A stretch of 64,000 nt of DNA from Timema cristinae (GCA_039000515.1 JBCFYV010000100.1:29872421-29936420), one strand, 5' to 3'. Positions 22,385 to 34,195 are shown, counted from the stretch's first letter. Notes: generated by a model from the letters alone, not told the origin. Made by a program: numbers and translations.

Positions 22385-22686
22385 TTTTTAATATAAGGTA
22401 TATTATATTTATATGCAACTCTAACCGTAACTAACAAATATATCTTAGCTATTTAATCCGTCATTATTAGATTTTAGTGAGAAAGCATTTTAATTTCTTT
22501 TTAATTAAAGTATTTATCACATATTAATTAAACATTTTATATGATCCTTTATCTTTTAAAATCAAAGTCTATAAATTATATTGTTGAAAACACATCCATA
22601 GATTTGCTTAATATCTTTAACAAATATATATAAACAGGTTAGAAAACAATTTAAAGGAGCATTATATTATTGAATAAGGAATTATT
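22385..22686. other. No feature seen
   Basis: Very AT-rich spacer. Confidence 0.45.
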
Positions 22687-22810
22687 AGAATAATTGAAGT
22701 AAACCTAAGTTTAGAATAATTAAATTGACAAATAAATTAGGTAAATATATTGCTTATATTTACCTAATTTTTTGTCAATCCAATTTATTCTAAACTTCTT
22801 CAATTATTAA
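22687..22810. repeat. Near-perfect hairpin, arms about 55-60 bp, loop 5 bp
   Basis: Left arm 22689-22749 (GTTTAGAATAATTAAATTGA, CAAATAAATTAGGTAAATAT) is the inverse of the right arm 22755-22809 (TATTTACCTAATTTTTTGTC, AATCCAATTTATTCTAAACT). The loop is TTGCT. The left arm carries about 7 extra bases. No coding content. A foldback MITE or a palindromic duplication. Confidence 0.9.
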
Positions 22811-22821
22811 TAAAACGTTTC

Positions 22822-23040
22822 GGTGGCCACGTGGTCTAATACGCTACTTTAAGAGTAGATCACTAGCCTATCGACAAAAGGGAGATTAGGGTTAGATACT
22901 GGTCAGTTGTACTGAGGGTGGTTTTCCATTAAAGTGCGGGTAGACTTCCTCTAAATTCAACCTTCCTAATTCCTAATACAATAGTGTAATTAGTAAATAG
23001 AAGTATAACCTGAAAGGGTAGTAGGACATGGTTCTAAAAA
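22822..23040 (+). repeat. SINE-L copy
   Basis: Head GGTGGCCACGTGGTCTAATA, B-box like AGGGTTAGATACTGG, body GGTGGTTTTCCATTAAAGTG with about 15 bp missing, and tail GTATAACCTGAAAGGGTAGT then AGGACATGG. Confidence 0.75.
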
Positions 23041-23044
23041 ATAT

Positions 23045-24240
23045 TCCAATCATTTCTTATCCAAAACTATATGTTATATCATTTAAATATATATTGTCAA
23101 AATGCCATAATCCATCTTTAAGAAACCCCTAGACATTTGCTAAATAATCATACAGCTCCTATTAATTTTATGTCTTTATTAAACGTAAAACCACTACATA
23201 GCATCAACATGCTACTATCTCTTTTGTGGCCAGTGGTTTCGCTAACGTGTATGTATGTTTTTTAGGGGGTAGAGGGGGGGGGGGGTGAAGTCAGTGATGA
23301 GGTTGGTATGCCGTGTTGTTGACTACCACCACTCAATATGTCACATGAGGGAATGTTGGCCGCAGCTTACATGTAAACACAGACACAGCCCAGCCAACCT
23401 TGCGTGATGGTCGATATTGACAAGTTTTCACTGATTGGGATTTTTTTTTTTTTAAAAAAAGCCTGTGTTTTAATCCGCCAGTCAGGAAATTGTAAAACGA
23501 CAAAAAAGTTATAAAAATAAATAACAGCTGGGATATGAAGTGAGATAAAACTAATAGAATTCGGGATTTTATTTATTTTATCAAGGGGAAAGTAAAAACA
23601 ATTTATGAATATATAAATATAATTTTAACCTTTTATGACAGAATAGAACAAAATCACGGTTAATTCAGTATGGTTATGCAAAGTAACAAGGCTTGAGCAG
23701 TCAAAATATTTAGATCATAAAAACACATTCCAAATACAAATAGTGAAAACAATTTCAAATTATTAATTTAAAAAATTAAATAACGATATTATGAGACTTA
23801 GTGTATTTTCCTGACAAAATTTCCAAGACAGCCTATGTTCAGCGCTCTTGAGGTTGACCAGTGGAGTAGTTCTTTTAATGTCTACAACGTCTTACTTCTC
23901 GTCCAGGATATCCATATATTCACACTGACGAAAAAAGATATATGGAAGACATTTTTGATCAAATGTACACGCATTCTCTTGGAGGAAGGGCGAGAAACAA
24001 ATCAGGGAAAGCCTCACTCATCTGTCCACGGAATTAAAAGCCGGGTTTCCTTCTCACTGAAAAGCCAAATAAGATAATGTTGACCCTTAGCCGGCGTGCC
24101 CACAAATGTGAGCAGTTGAATTGTTATTGGACCTTGTTATTTATATTACCATTAATAACAACAAATCAGATAGTCCTCTATTTTGTAATATACACTTATT
24201 TCAGCCAAATTTAATCCTTAATTTATTTACTACCCATTTG
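23045..24240. other. No gene recognised; G12 tract
   Basis: Contains a G12 tract at 23274-23285 in a locally GC-richer patch (23225-23400). An 80-codon open frame at 23835-24077 shows no known motif. The rest is AT-rich. Confidence 0.4.
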
Positions 24241-24242
24241 GG

Positions 24243-24390
24243 TTGTCGAATTGTCTAAGGCGTCACTCCCGCAATATACTAGACTGCTGAAGATGGGGAG
24301 ATAAAGGTTCGAATCTCGATTAGGGGTATTGAGGGTACTTTTTCCTTAATGGTTTTTTCACACACTCAACGCAAATGAGTACAATTTCTC

Positions 24391-24437
<47 letters not shown>

Positions 24438-24790
24438 GCACCACGTCTTACTACCCGTTCGGGTTATACGCACTTACGCTAATGTGTAATGGTAGGGTGA
24501 TTGTGACATGAAATGGAGGACCTACAGTTTAACGTGGAATCCGAACCACGGTGGAGGCCTGGCATTCCCCACATTCACAAGATGTCTTGTCAGAGGTGAA
24601 GGAAGGGTTTGGTAATCAGATAAATCGGTTCCGGGACCGAGGATTGAACCCCGGACTCCAGCATAGAAGTCTGACACCTTACCACTTACAATTTCTCTAA
24701 ATTAAAAACTTCCCCATACCAAACACATTAGTGTAATTAATAAATAAGCGTATATCTCGAAAGGACAGTAAGACTTAGTGATAAAATAAA
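24243..24790 (+). repeat. SINE-L copy split by a SINE-B insertion
   Basis: The 5' part (24243-24392) has head GTCTAAGGCGTCACTCCCGC, B-box GGTTCGAATCTCG and body to TACAATTTCTCTA. The 3' part (24687-24790) repeats TACAATTTCTCTA and continues AAATTAAAAACTTCCCCATA through to the tail GTATATCTCGAAAGGACAGT. Removing the insertion plus one duplication restores a continuous SINE-L. Confidence 0.92.
24393..24686 (-). repeat. SINE-B inserted inside a SINE-L
   Basis: Minus orientation: the (TAA)n tail lies at 24393-24437 on the left, then tail complement, body, B-box complement GGATTGAACCCCGG, ending at GTCTGACACCTTACCACT. It lacks the first roughly 15 bp of the head. The 13 bp duplication TACAATTTCTCTA lies at 24380-24392 and 24687-24699. 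Confidence 0.96.
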
Positions 24791-24798
24791 AGTATTTG

Positions 24799-24799
<1 letters not shown>

Positions 24800-24829
<30 letters not shown>

Positions 24830-24846
24830 CATCAGCAGCAGCAGCA
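24800..24846. repeat. (ATT)n followed by (CAG)n
   Basis: About ten ATT units then CATCAGCAGCAGCAGCAG, a compound microsatellite just after the SINE-L end. Confidence 0.95.
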
Positions 24847-24849
24847 GAC

Positions 24850-25785
24850 GAGGTGTGATGAATTTTAAACTCTTCTTAGATTAGATGAATTAGCGACAGG
24901 GTTTTCATTGTTACTGTACCTGAGCTGTATGGGCTCACACACAAAAACTAAATTTATTTTTTATCTCACCCGGCTTCGACCAAGTGACCCATTGTTTAAG
25001 CCTCACATACCACTCAGCCACGTGAAAGGGTCTCCACTTCCATACCCATTTACTGTTATGTGCTCATCGATTACGACGAAAGACGTGGCTCCCAGACGAC
25101 TGCTATGAAACGGTGAGCTATGTGGTGGGCCCTCAGTAATGGACCAATAAGACGCTGTGGCTGCTGAAGTGTTTGGTGAGGGACGGAGAATTGGTAGGAG
25201 AAAGGTGGAGAAGGGTTGTGAGAGGATAGAGGGAGGTGGATGGGTGTAAGGGAATTCAGCCCTCTGACGAAAGCTCTGAGGTTGTGGACGAGGGTTGCGT
25301 CAATCTACGGATCTTATTAATAAGAAACCGCTGCCGTTTTCTGCCATGGATCGAACACTGTCGAGACCAGGGCTGGCTTTAGGGATTACGTTACCCTTTG
25401 CTAAAGCCAAAACGGGTGACCCACACATCCTATCTTCTTCCCAAAAAAATGTTGATTCCTTTTTTTTCTTATTTCTTTTTTTATCCATATTTATATATTA
25501 TACATAATTTTTATAGTAACACATAATCGTCATAGCAATATGAATCTATAAAAAAAAATTAATAAAAGAGTTTTGGGGGAGGCACTCGTTTGGGTTTTCA
25601 AACGGCAAGCCTAAAACCCTTAGGTGGATGACCGTTTCAAGTAAACAGGGATCGAATTAATAACACCTTTTTTTAATTTAACATGTATATACAGCCTTAC
25701 ATTGCATGTTCTATGGTCACTTCACCTCATAATAACTTTTAATTAGCATCAACACGCAATATTTCAAAGGTTGTGTATAGAGAAG
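24850..25785. other. No gene recognised; GC-richer patch
   Basis: 24960-25480 is less AT-rich than most of the window and purine-rich at 25170-25240. Overlapping open frames of 62-70 codons on both strands carry no motif. Confidence 0.4.
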
Positions 25786-25788
25786 TTA

Positions 25789-25979
25789 TTACCAAACCCT
25801 TCCTTCACCTCTGACAAGATTTGTATCAATCACAACTTGTGAATGTGGGGAATGCCAGGCCTCCACCGTGGTTCAGATTCCACGTTAAACTGTAGGTCCT
25901 CCATTTCATCTCACAATCACCCTACCATTACACATTAGCGTAAGTGCGTATAACCCGAACGGGTAGTAAGACGCGGTGC

Positions 25980-26015
<36 letters not shown>
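25789..26015 (+). repeat. SINE-B, 5'-truncated, with perfect 13 bp duplication
   Basis: Starts at TTACCAAACCCTTCCTTCAC (head missing), with a complete body, intact tail TATAACCCGAACGGGTAGTA, GACGCGGTGCTAA and about 11 TAA units. TATAGAGAAGTTA flanks at 25776-25788 and 26016-26028. The long clean TAA run suggests a young insertion. Confidence 0.97.
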
Positions 26016-26017
<2 letters not shown>

Positions 26018-26029
26018 TAGAGAAGTTAC

Positions 26030-27060
26030 AACTTAACCTTCAACATAGAAGTAATCTTTTTTAACACATTTTTAGATTATATCTTTATTCTGACATTGTT
26101 TTATAGTCGGTATACTTTTCACGTTCTGTCATACAATTTAAATACATAAAGGATTAATATTTAAAAAACAATTTAAGACTTGGTTAATTTTTCCCCATTA
26201 TTAATTATATATTTAGGAAAAAGAACAATGCTACTATAAAGATTCACCATGCGTGGAAAGGTTACACTAGCTAGTTACAATAAATAGCCCTATACATAAT
26301 ATATAGTGAAGTTAAGATTCTTCGATTTTAATGCAAGCCAAAAATAGACTACAATTTAATTTGAGCTATTCATTGGCTATAATAGCATCACATAGCATCT
26401 TCCAAATAAAAAACTGTTTGTATTATTATTTTATAAGTTTTTATCTATTTTATGTAAATAATCGAATCGTCAGAGATTTATGTCCTGATTCGATCCAAAT
26501 AGAGGACCAGGTTATACAGATAGTAGATTTTTGGCATTTTGTTTAGTTTTAATATTATTAATAACAATACTAATGACAATAATTTATTTTAAGTGTCTTA
26601 TATATATATATATATACCAAACAAAATTACTACATGAAAATTAAAGGACAACAACAATTTTGAAGAAAAATCTATTATTATTGCAGTATTTATAATGAGA
26701 ACGGCAATTTTTAAACTCAAAATCCTACTCTTAAAATTTTCTCTTGCGACCTTATGAAAAACATTACTTTATTGAGTTGAGGAAAGATATATTCTTGTTT
26801 TTAACCATTTACCTTAATCTCGGGGTTGCGGGATTTCACGTGAAACGTCGTTAAAATTTAGCTAACTCGACATTTCTGGACAATTTTTCAAAGCTATAAA
26901 GTTTTAAATGTGATATTTTAAATTTTTTAGTGAAAGATGGATTCCATTTTATAATGATACATATTTTAAAATAAAAAAGTTCTTAAAATTCTAAATGATG
27001 CTGGATTTATGAACTCTCGGAATATATATCGATTTTCAGGTAGGTGGGCCCTTTGACAAC
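26030..27060. other. No feature seen
   Basis: AT-rich. A short (TA)n at 26597-26617 and the palindrome TTTCACGTGAAA near 26835 are the only structures noted. Confidence 0.45.
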
Positions 27061-27062
27061 CC

Positions 27063-27300
27063 TATAACAGTCCAATTTTCTTATAAAGAACTTATATAAA
27101 ATCTATGAAAGCTACTGATCTACATTCACGTGTTCATACATCAAATCAAGTCATCTGATCTTCACTTGTCACATTTTTATATCCACTATAAATACCTATA
27201 AAATAACACTAAAACTACGATAAAATATTTCAATTTTGGCTTAAAAAATTATGTTTATATTTTATAAAAGTTGCTTCCTATGAAAATTGGACTTTACAAA
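27063..27300 (+). repeat. R1 dispersed repeat
   Basis: CAGTCCAATTTTCTTATAAA, TTCACGTGTTCATACATCAA, ATAAATACCTATAAAATAAC, AATTTTGGCTTAAAAAATTA and AAAAGTTGCTTCCTATGAAA. Confidence 0.75.
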
Positions 27301-27309
27301 TCTAGACAC

Positions 27310-27545
27310 CACCAAAGTAAAATCAAAGCCTACCATAAATATTTCTCACCCCCACACCTCCCACAACCCCTTTCCCGTTCAAGACGAAGCATACTAATTT
27401 TTACGAGTATCACATAAATTAATAAAGACATTTTGGTTTCTTGCACACACTCCGTTTAGATTGAAAGGTCTAAAATATGGCCCTATCTTATGAGCTACAC
27501 CATAGTGGAAGCATGTAAGGTAAGACTGCTTGCTACTGTTCAGGG
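27310..27545. other. No feature seen
   Basis: A 92-codon minus frame (27394-27672) crosses from here into the MITE and is not supported. Confidence 0.4.
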
Positions 27546-27936
27546 TTAAGGTGGCGTGGAAGGGGACGCTTGTTAAGGTCAACGTTTTGGCAGTTTTTAC
27601 ATAAAAACATTTGTTTGGCCAAAATAAATAAAATATTGATCCAGTAGAAATATAAAGTTTAATTTTCTTCACATGATGATATCAACAGTTTTTGATTATC
27701 TGCCAAAGGTGACCTGTAATTTAATGGCAACTTTTTTCCTTCATTTAAAAAGTTTATCATCTAATGCCGCTATGCTCATGATGGATATTCAACAACTGGT
27801 ATCACAATGTGAAGAAAATTGCCCTTTGTTTCTACTGGAGCAATATTTTTTTTATTTTGGCCAAAGAAATATTTTGCTATAAAAAACTGCAAAAAAACAC
27901 TTCCCTTAGCTAGCGTTCCCTACACCCCCACCTTAA
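27546..27936. mobile_element. Foldback MITE bounded by TTAA (family shared with 55.9 kb)
   Basis: The left end TTAAGGTGGCGTGGAAGGGG and right end TTCCCTACACCCCCACCTTA(A) are inverted. Arms extend about 150 bp, with TTTTTACATAAAAACATTTG, GGCCAAAATAAATA, AGTTTAATTTTCTTCACATG on the left mirrored by CACAATGTGAAGAAAATTGC, TATTTTGGCCAAAG and AAACTGCAAAAAAACACTTC on the right. No transposase. TTAA at both ends fits a TTAA-targeting transposon such as piggyBac, but the next bases (GGTGG) are not the usual piggyBac start. Confidence 0.88.
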
Positions 27937-27939
27937 CGA

Positions 27940-29595
27940 AGAGTACACAGATTTGATTTTATGTGCGATAGTTCAACATTTCATTAGCACGCCATAGAGT
28001 GAAAGTCATCTACTTGGACATCAAAGAGAGGTATAGCAAGAGTAACATCAATGTCAGTAATAGGTAACCGGTACGACCGTCCATTGCGAGCTCTACCCAC
28101 CAAATATGGGGGAGAGGGGAGAGATAGCAGGGGTCACGTGGTAGGTAGCATGACTAATGGACTTGTAATAACCACCGTAGGTCTAGTGGCAATACTTCTG
28201 TACTAATAGATCTGCATTTGAACAGCAACTTTTACTTTCTGTTACTAATGTTATGTAGAGCTATATATCGTGTTGCGGTCTAAAAGCAGGTGTGGTAAGA
28301 ACCACGCTTTAAAAATTATATATATAAAGGAGGAGTGTGAGTTTAAGAGGAAGTGCAGCAGTATTAGCTCAGACATGATAGTGGAAACCTTATGTTGAAA
28401 AACTCACTGAGTACAATCAAGGATTAAACAAGGACATATCTATCAACTGCTATAAACTACAATGGGAGTATAACGTCTTATAAGTCGATAAAACTTGTGT
28501 AGGTCTCATTCATGCTAATCAGTAATGCCTAAATAAAAATTAGTGGTATTAATTTTCTCTAACAAATTCATTGTTACGACTTGAACTTCTTCATATCATT
28601 TCAAATATCTCATAAATATTATCAACATAATCAAAAACACCAAAGAAAACTTCAATATTGATTGACATTCAACATTGACATTTTATGTAACAAGATTATG
28701 TCCAGTACATTGTATTAAATAATATGCATCACTTTGTGGTAGAGTTACAATAGGCTTGTATTGAATATGAATTGCATTTACCATCGAAGCTTGTCATATT
28801 ATTAAAAAAACTACTTTTTTTTTTCAATAAATGTGATTTCAAACTAATATCAAATGATTCAGCATGGACAACTAGTATTGTTATATAGTCAGTAGGGTGT
28901 AAAACAAGAATAACTTTCAATCAATATCATGATTTGCATTAATAAGCTGGTTATAACAGTTGATTTTTATAAACGCTTTAGAAATATTAAAATTTAACAA
29001 TATATTAACTAATGTTATCAAACGCTTCAATTGCAGACATGTTATTCGAGAGAGTATACGGTATTATTCAATTTGTAGTAACAAGGAAAAAAAATAGCAG
29101 ACCTGACTGTGAGGACTAAATTTGTAATTTAAAATCGGCTTATAATATACATATTTCTTGGTTTGTACATTTAGTTCAGCATTATCTTTGAATTCATGCC
29201 TTATAATTTTTATAACTGGATGTAAAAAAGAATTATTAATGTTTTTAAAACTATAAAATAAAATATGAAAAAATAACATTTTGAAAATAACTTTTTTCTA
29301 TTAGAAAAAAAATTAAATGTGTTCCATAGCTGAGACTTGATAAATTTCTTATTTGGTTCATTTTCTTTTTTATATTATTAACAATTAATAAAGTTAAAAA
29401 ATAACTAATGATAAAAAATCAAATGAACGTAACACCATGTTAAAATAAGTGAGAAACGTATATATACTTTGTTTACAATTATCTGTTCATAACTGTAATT
29501 TAAAAAAATCTTCAACATCCTGAATTTATTTTGATTGAATATTAAAGTACCTTTTCTCCAAAATATAATAAAACAAGATTAACTTGGTTTTATTA
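27940..29595. other. No gene recognised
   Basis: About 1.65 kb, AT-rich apart from a G-rich patch at 28095-28140. Open frames of 63-71 codons show no motif. Confidence 0.45.
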
Positions 29596-29599
29596 TTTT

Positions 29600-29815
29600 A
29601 TTTCCACCCCATCTTATTATCCATTCAGGTCATTCGAACTTAATTATTCTAATGTGGTGATTAAGATCAAATTTAGAAGAAATGTATACTGTTTTGCGTG
29701 GAAGAATATTGGGAGACAATATAGGAAAAATACTCTTTGTACACTAGTCCGGGATTCAAATTTAAACTAGACTTGATGAGCTTGAAATATAATCCATATT
29801 CCCAATGGTAGGAAA
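29600..29815 (-). repeat. SINE-L copy, worn
   Basis: Reversed tail CCCATCTTATTATCCATTCA, body GAAGAATATTGGGAGACAAT and reversed B-box GTCCGGGATTCAAAT. Strongly diverged. Confidence 0.6.
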
Positions 29816-29974
29816 GATTTTCGAAAAATAACTTAATATTTCATGTATGTATGTATGGTAGAGAGCACCAAGACCCCTTGCAGATGTTTAAAAATCCCGA
29901 GCTATTTTTTAAGAAGTTGTTTTGATATTTTTAAATACATTTTTCAACAAAATATAGGTAAAAATTGTCAGCAG

Positions 29975-30365
29975 GTGTCTAACGAGTTAAAAAATTTAAA
30001 ATTTTCTTTTAAATTTAGAAAAAAAAATTCAACGACAACTTACGTGAAAATTTTACTTCTAAGATTAAAGAAAAAGGTTAGAAAACTTATATATAGCCTT
30101 CCTATATCAAATAAAGTGATGTTTTGATATAGTAACAATGTAACATTTTAATACAATGTGGGATTGTTTTATAGGATTCTGTTTAAGTTATTACACATTT
30201 AAAAACTATTTAAACTCAAAATTTAAACTTTTTTATTGGTCAGAAATGTCGCCTATATTTTATTGCTACAATATTAAATTATATAAAAACTCTTTATTCA
30301 TATTTCGCGATTTCTAAACTTTTATAACTCTTCTCAATGCGCTTCCATGTAACAACCTTAATAGG
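29975..30365 (+). repeat. R2 dispersed repeat, copy 1
   Basis: Colinear with 49175-49540 over about 370 bp: AAAAAGGTTAGAAAACTTAT, GTGGGATTGTTTTATAGGAT, TGTTTAAGTTATTACACATT, GGTCAGAAATGTCGCCTATA, and TCTCAATGCGCTTCCATGTA at the end. No open frame is shared, so similarity is at DNA level. Confidence 0.8.
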
Positions 30366-30875
30366 TAGATATTCTCAGAATCATCAAAACATTTCCTGTC
30401 AAATCTAACACTGTCAAAAATATTTGCAACATAATTTAAAAAGGAATTAAACAAAATTATTTTATTTTTTCAGATTACAATTTTCTTGATTGAAAACACA
30501 CACACACATATATGTATATGTATATTTATTTACAAACACAAGGCTAAATTTTCCCAACCAAATGATGACATGCTAATCAATAATGATTGTGAAAATGTTT
30601 CAATAAAAATGTTCATTAGTCAGAGTGCATGGAAGAAGTTGTTTGTGAAAAGTTTTTTTTGATAAATCTACCTTCTCTTTACTTTATCAGCGGTAGCAGA
30701 TCCATATTCATTAGGACGAATAGAAATTTAAGAAAAAGTCCCTTATTAATTTTCAACTAATTACCTCTAATCAAAATTTATATTAATCGAAACGGGTTGG
30801 ATTAAACCTATCATTTTTTCATTGACATCAATCACATCATAAAGTAAAGGGTTACTTTGTTTTGATAGAATGATA
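30366..30875. other. No feature seen
   Basis: AT-rich, with a short CA/TATG run at 30498-30525. Confidence 0.45.
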
Positions 30876-30881
30876 TCATAC

Positions 30882-31095
30882 TGTAACGTTCTCCTCCCGT
30901 AACGACCGTTAACACTCTGTACAACAGGTAGCGTGACAAAAATATATCGTAGGCTTGAAAAATACGTTCTGACCTCAACAATATAATGCTTATGATGTAC
31001 CAATGTTCTTATCGACACATATTTATTCAGTGCTATTCTTCTTCTCCACACATATTGTAACGTTCTTATCCCGTAACGACTGTTAACACTCTGTG
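30882..31095. repeat. 40 bp motif repeated 174 bp apart
   Basis: TGTAACGTTCTCCTCCCGTA followed by ACGACCGTTAACACTCTGTA occurs at 30882-30921 and, with five differences, at 31056-31095. A 116-codon minus frame (30767-31117) spans both and therefore contains the same 13-residue stretch twice. No protein family recognised. Confidence 0.75.
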
Positions 31096-31099
31096 CAGT

Positions 31100-31910
31100 A
31101 AAAGCAAAAACAAACACTAATTATCAGACTTTAAACTCAGATTGTGTCCGGGAGCTGCAGAGCTCTTACGGACACAAGTTGAACTACTTCTAGAAAATAA
31201 ACATAAAAACAATATAATTTGAAAATAAAGCATATTACTCTCTTTCTCACACCTACAGTGCGAGGTTTTTTCCTTAATTCTTATTAGAGCTGTAAACAAG
31301 CAAACCAAAATATTCCTGACCACAGCTGCCTTGCAAGTGTTGAAAGTGCGACAACAACAGTACATCCACGGACTAAAGAAATTGACACAAATATGACTTT
31401 ACTTACTCCAGAAAGTAATGCAACAAAACAGGATCATTACAATACTTTTCCGTCGAAAGGTTTAAGGTAACGGTGCAAAAATTAAAACAAAAAATGTCTA
31501 GTCCAGGAATATTATTTTTGTGGCGTAACGTTTCAGAAGGTGTCCAATAACCTTTTATAAAGAATTTTGATATAATCCCAATAGGCGCAGCAGTTTAAAG
31601 TTTTCCCATGGTTTGAAAATAGGTTGCAAAAAAGTAACTAAAAGTGTAGTCACAATATAAGTCGTCTGGCACTAAGGATACTGGATTCAAGAGACTAGAT
31701 TCTGGAGGGTCAATATTCAAGTCACACCCGGCTGCTCTAAGATAATTATCAACATATGATTAATTACTGTAGGTTTGCAATACACTTTCTACACTAATGG
31801 TGGGGACACATCTCATACCATATCTTCCTCTTGTTTACCATTAAAAATAAGCAGTTGGGCTTTGATATAAAACGCAATTATCAAAAAAATCTCACAATTG
31901 TATTTTTTTG
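31100..31910. other. No gene recognised
   Basis: An 82-codon minus frame at 31117-31365 has no motif. 31680-31745 (GAGGGTCAATATTCAAGTCA) may be a very old tRNA-like trace. Confidence 0.35.
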
Positions 31911-31914
31911 GGAT

Positions 31915-32110
31915 CCACCTCTTACTATTCGTCTGGACTATCCAATTATTTAGTCATGTGTTAGAGATGAAGTCATTGTAAATTAAAAGTAGGCATGGAA
32001 GAAAAGTGAAAAATCAATTCAGATAAATCTTATCACTACACACAGCTAGGATTCAAACCTTTACGGCCAATTTATGATAATGGAGTACGGATGAGGAAGT
32101 TATTACATAG
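31915..32110 (-). repeat. Probable SINE-L remnant
   Basis: CACCTCTTACTATTCGTCTG (reversed tail), GAAGAAAAGTGAAAAATCAA (body) and CAGCTAGGATTCAAACC (reversed B-box) occur in the right order. Confidence 0.45.
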
Positions 32111-32520
32111 TAAAGGAAGTGTACCTTCATTATCGTGGTGTGAAATGGGGAAATAAATGAATAAAACTATCTCACAGTACACCTGGATGGGACTCTAACT
32201 TAGTTTTACTCTTAAAATAAAAACCAATCACGAATATATTAATGCCTTTTTCCGCATGCCCTCTGTTGCCTGTAATATTTGTTTCGAAGTGAACATACAA
32301 AAGTTGACTGCAAACATTGATAACTTGTTAGGGACTACTGTATTTACCATCAGACAGCAGAAAGCAGTGCATAAACAAACCATTATGTAGCCGCCAACAC
32401 ATGCAGGATGTCAATATTTAAACATGATCTATAAATAGAGAACCAACAAGGTTACAGCAACTTTAGGTGAAATTAGCGACGGTGCAAACTAGCGTGAAAA
32501 TATCGTACCTGAATACTATA

Positions 32521-33275
32521 TGAAGGAGGGCAGCTTTATTACAAACAACTAATCTAGTGCCTGAAAATGATATGAAGGAGGGCAGATTTATTACAAACAA
32601 CTACTCTAGTGCCTGAAAATGATATGAAGGAGGCCAACTTTATTACAAACAACTAATCTAGTGCCTGAAAATGATATGAAGGAGGGCAGATTTATTACAA
32701 ACAACTACTCTAGTGCCTGAAAATGATATGAAGGAGGCCAGCTTTATTACAAACAACTACTCCAGTGCCTGAAAATGATATGAAGGAGGGCAGATTTATT
32801 ACAAACAACTACTCTAGTGCCTGAAAATGATATGAAGGAGGGCAGATTTATTACAAACAACTACTCTAGTGCCTGAAAATGATATGAAGGAGGGCAGCTT
32901 TATTACAAACAACTACTCCAGTGCCTGAAAATGATATGAAGGAGGGCAGATTTATTACAAACAACTACTCTAGTGCCTGAAAATGATCTGAAGGAGGCCA
33001 GCGTTATTACAAACAATTACTCTAGTGCCTGAATATGATCTGAGAGAGGGGAAGCTTTATTACGATCAATTACCATAATGACTGAATACGATCAAAAAGG
33101 GCAATTTTACTATGGTCAAACACCTTAGTGACAGAATACGAACTGAAAGGGACAGCTTTATTAAGACTAACTGCTCTAATGACTGAATACGATGTAAAGG
33201 CGGGGGTTGGGGGGGGGGGGGTATTATAAACAACTACTCTAGTGCCTGAATATGATCTGAAGGGGGCAGGGAAGC
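32521..33275. repeat. Minisatellite, 52 bp unit, about 14 copies
   Basis: Unit TGAAGGAGGGCAGATTTATT + ACAAACAACTACTCTAGTGC + CTGAAAATGATA. The first roughly ten units differ at a few fixed positions (GCAGC/GCAGA, ACTAATC/ACTACTC, TCTAG/TCCAG). From about 33040 they decay, and a G13 tract at 33209 interrupts the last ones. Confidence 0.96.
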
Positions 33276-33297
33276 CAGTTTCAACAAATTTCTTAGA

Positions 33298-33420
33298 GAA
33301 AATGTCCTTGAATAGTGATGTAAAATATATAAAGAGAGGAAAGAAGAAATGTCCTTGAATAGCGATGTAAAATATATAAAGAGAGGAAAGAGGAAATGTC
33401 CTTGAATAGCGATGTGAAAT
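33298..33420. repeat. Tandem repeat, about 47-52 bp unit, 2.6 copies
   Basis: AATGTCCTTGAATAGCGATG + TAAAATATATAAAGAGAGGA + AAGAGGA repeated, directly after but unrelated to the 52 bp array. It creates a 63-codon minus frame with internal repetition that is not a gene. Confidence 0.93.
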
Positions 33421-33424
33421 GGAT

Positions 33425-34195
33425 CAAACGGGAAGTGGTGTTATCGTAGGGGCGCCTGTATGTATGATATAGGCCACACACCACTCACACAATAGCTCGG
33501 CTGGATGGCGTTCGCTATCTTCCTTCTATTGTCTCACCGAGAGTCTCTTACAATGGGGTCCACGGTGAGGCGAAACGTCTACCATGGGGTGTGGGGGTAG
33601 AAACTCCCCATACTTCCTCTCTGGGGGGGGGGGGAGAGGAACTAATTAATAAGAGGGAGTTTGCTCTCCCTTAGTTTTCGCTACGTAGGCCGCATAACAA
33701 CAAAGATATCACTTGCGCTATGGTGAGGAGCAAGTATCGAAGCTAAGATTTATGAAACAACATGGAGTTTCCATATCTCCGGGGTTGGGTGCTCATTTCT
33801 CTTCCTTGTCACGCAACGTTTAATATAAAGGATGACCTATTTTGAACTATAGGGAAAAAGTGGCCTCTATTACATTATTTATTGTTCTTTTAAAACCCAA
33901 AAAATAAACTTCTTGGCTAGTCACGGCGTGAGAAAAACCAAACACTAATCTCCTTGTTTTGAAAATGTACAAATTATATTTATCAACTGTAACCCTTAAA
34001 TTTTTGAAATGTAAACTCGCATTTCAATTCATCTAGTTAGAGTTTAAATTACTAATATAATTTTAATCCTAAATTAAAAATTATCCCCCATATATATATA
34101 TATATATATTTTAACTTCCTTGGTGTATAAACTTATATTTTAAAAAAAAGGAGATAAAAACGGATTTGTCAAAAGGTATCACTTTACGTTTTAAT
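33425..34195. other. No gene recognised; G12 tract at 33623
   Basis: 33430-33800 is GC-richer, with GGGGTGTGGGGG and G12. 33800-34195 is AT-rich with (TA)n at 34090-34110. Confidence 0.4.

Noticed and set aside
27394..27672. 92-codon minus-strand open frame
   Set aside because: Its 5' half lies in a foldback MITE arm and the remainder has no motif.
30767..31117. 116-codon minus frame with an internal repeated motif (NGRYGRRTLQYD-like)
   Set aside because: The repetition comes from the 40 bp DNA motif occurring twice in the same phase (174 bp is a multiple of three). No homology recognised, and chance alone allows about one such frame.
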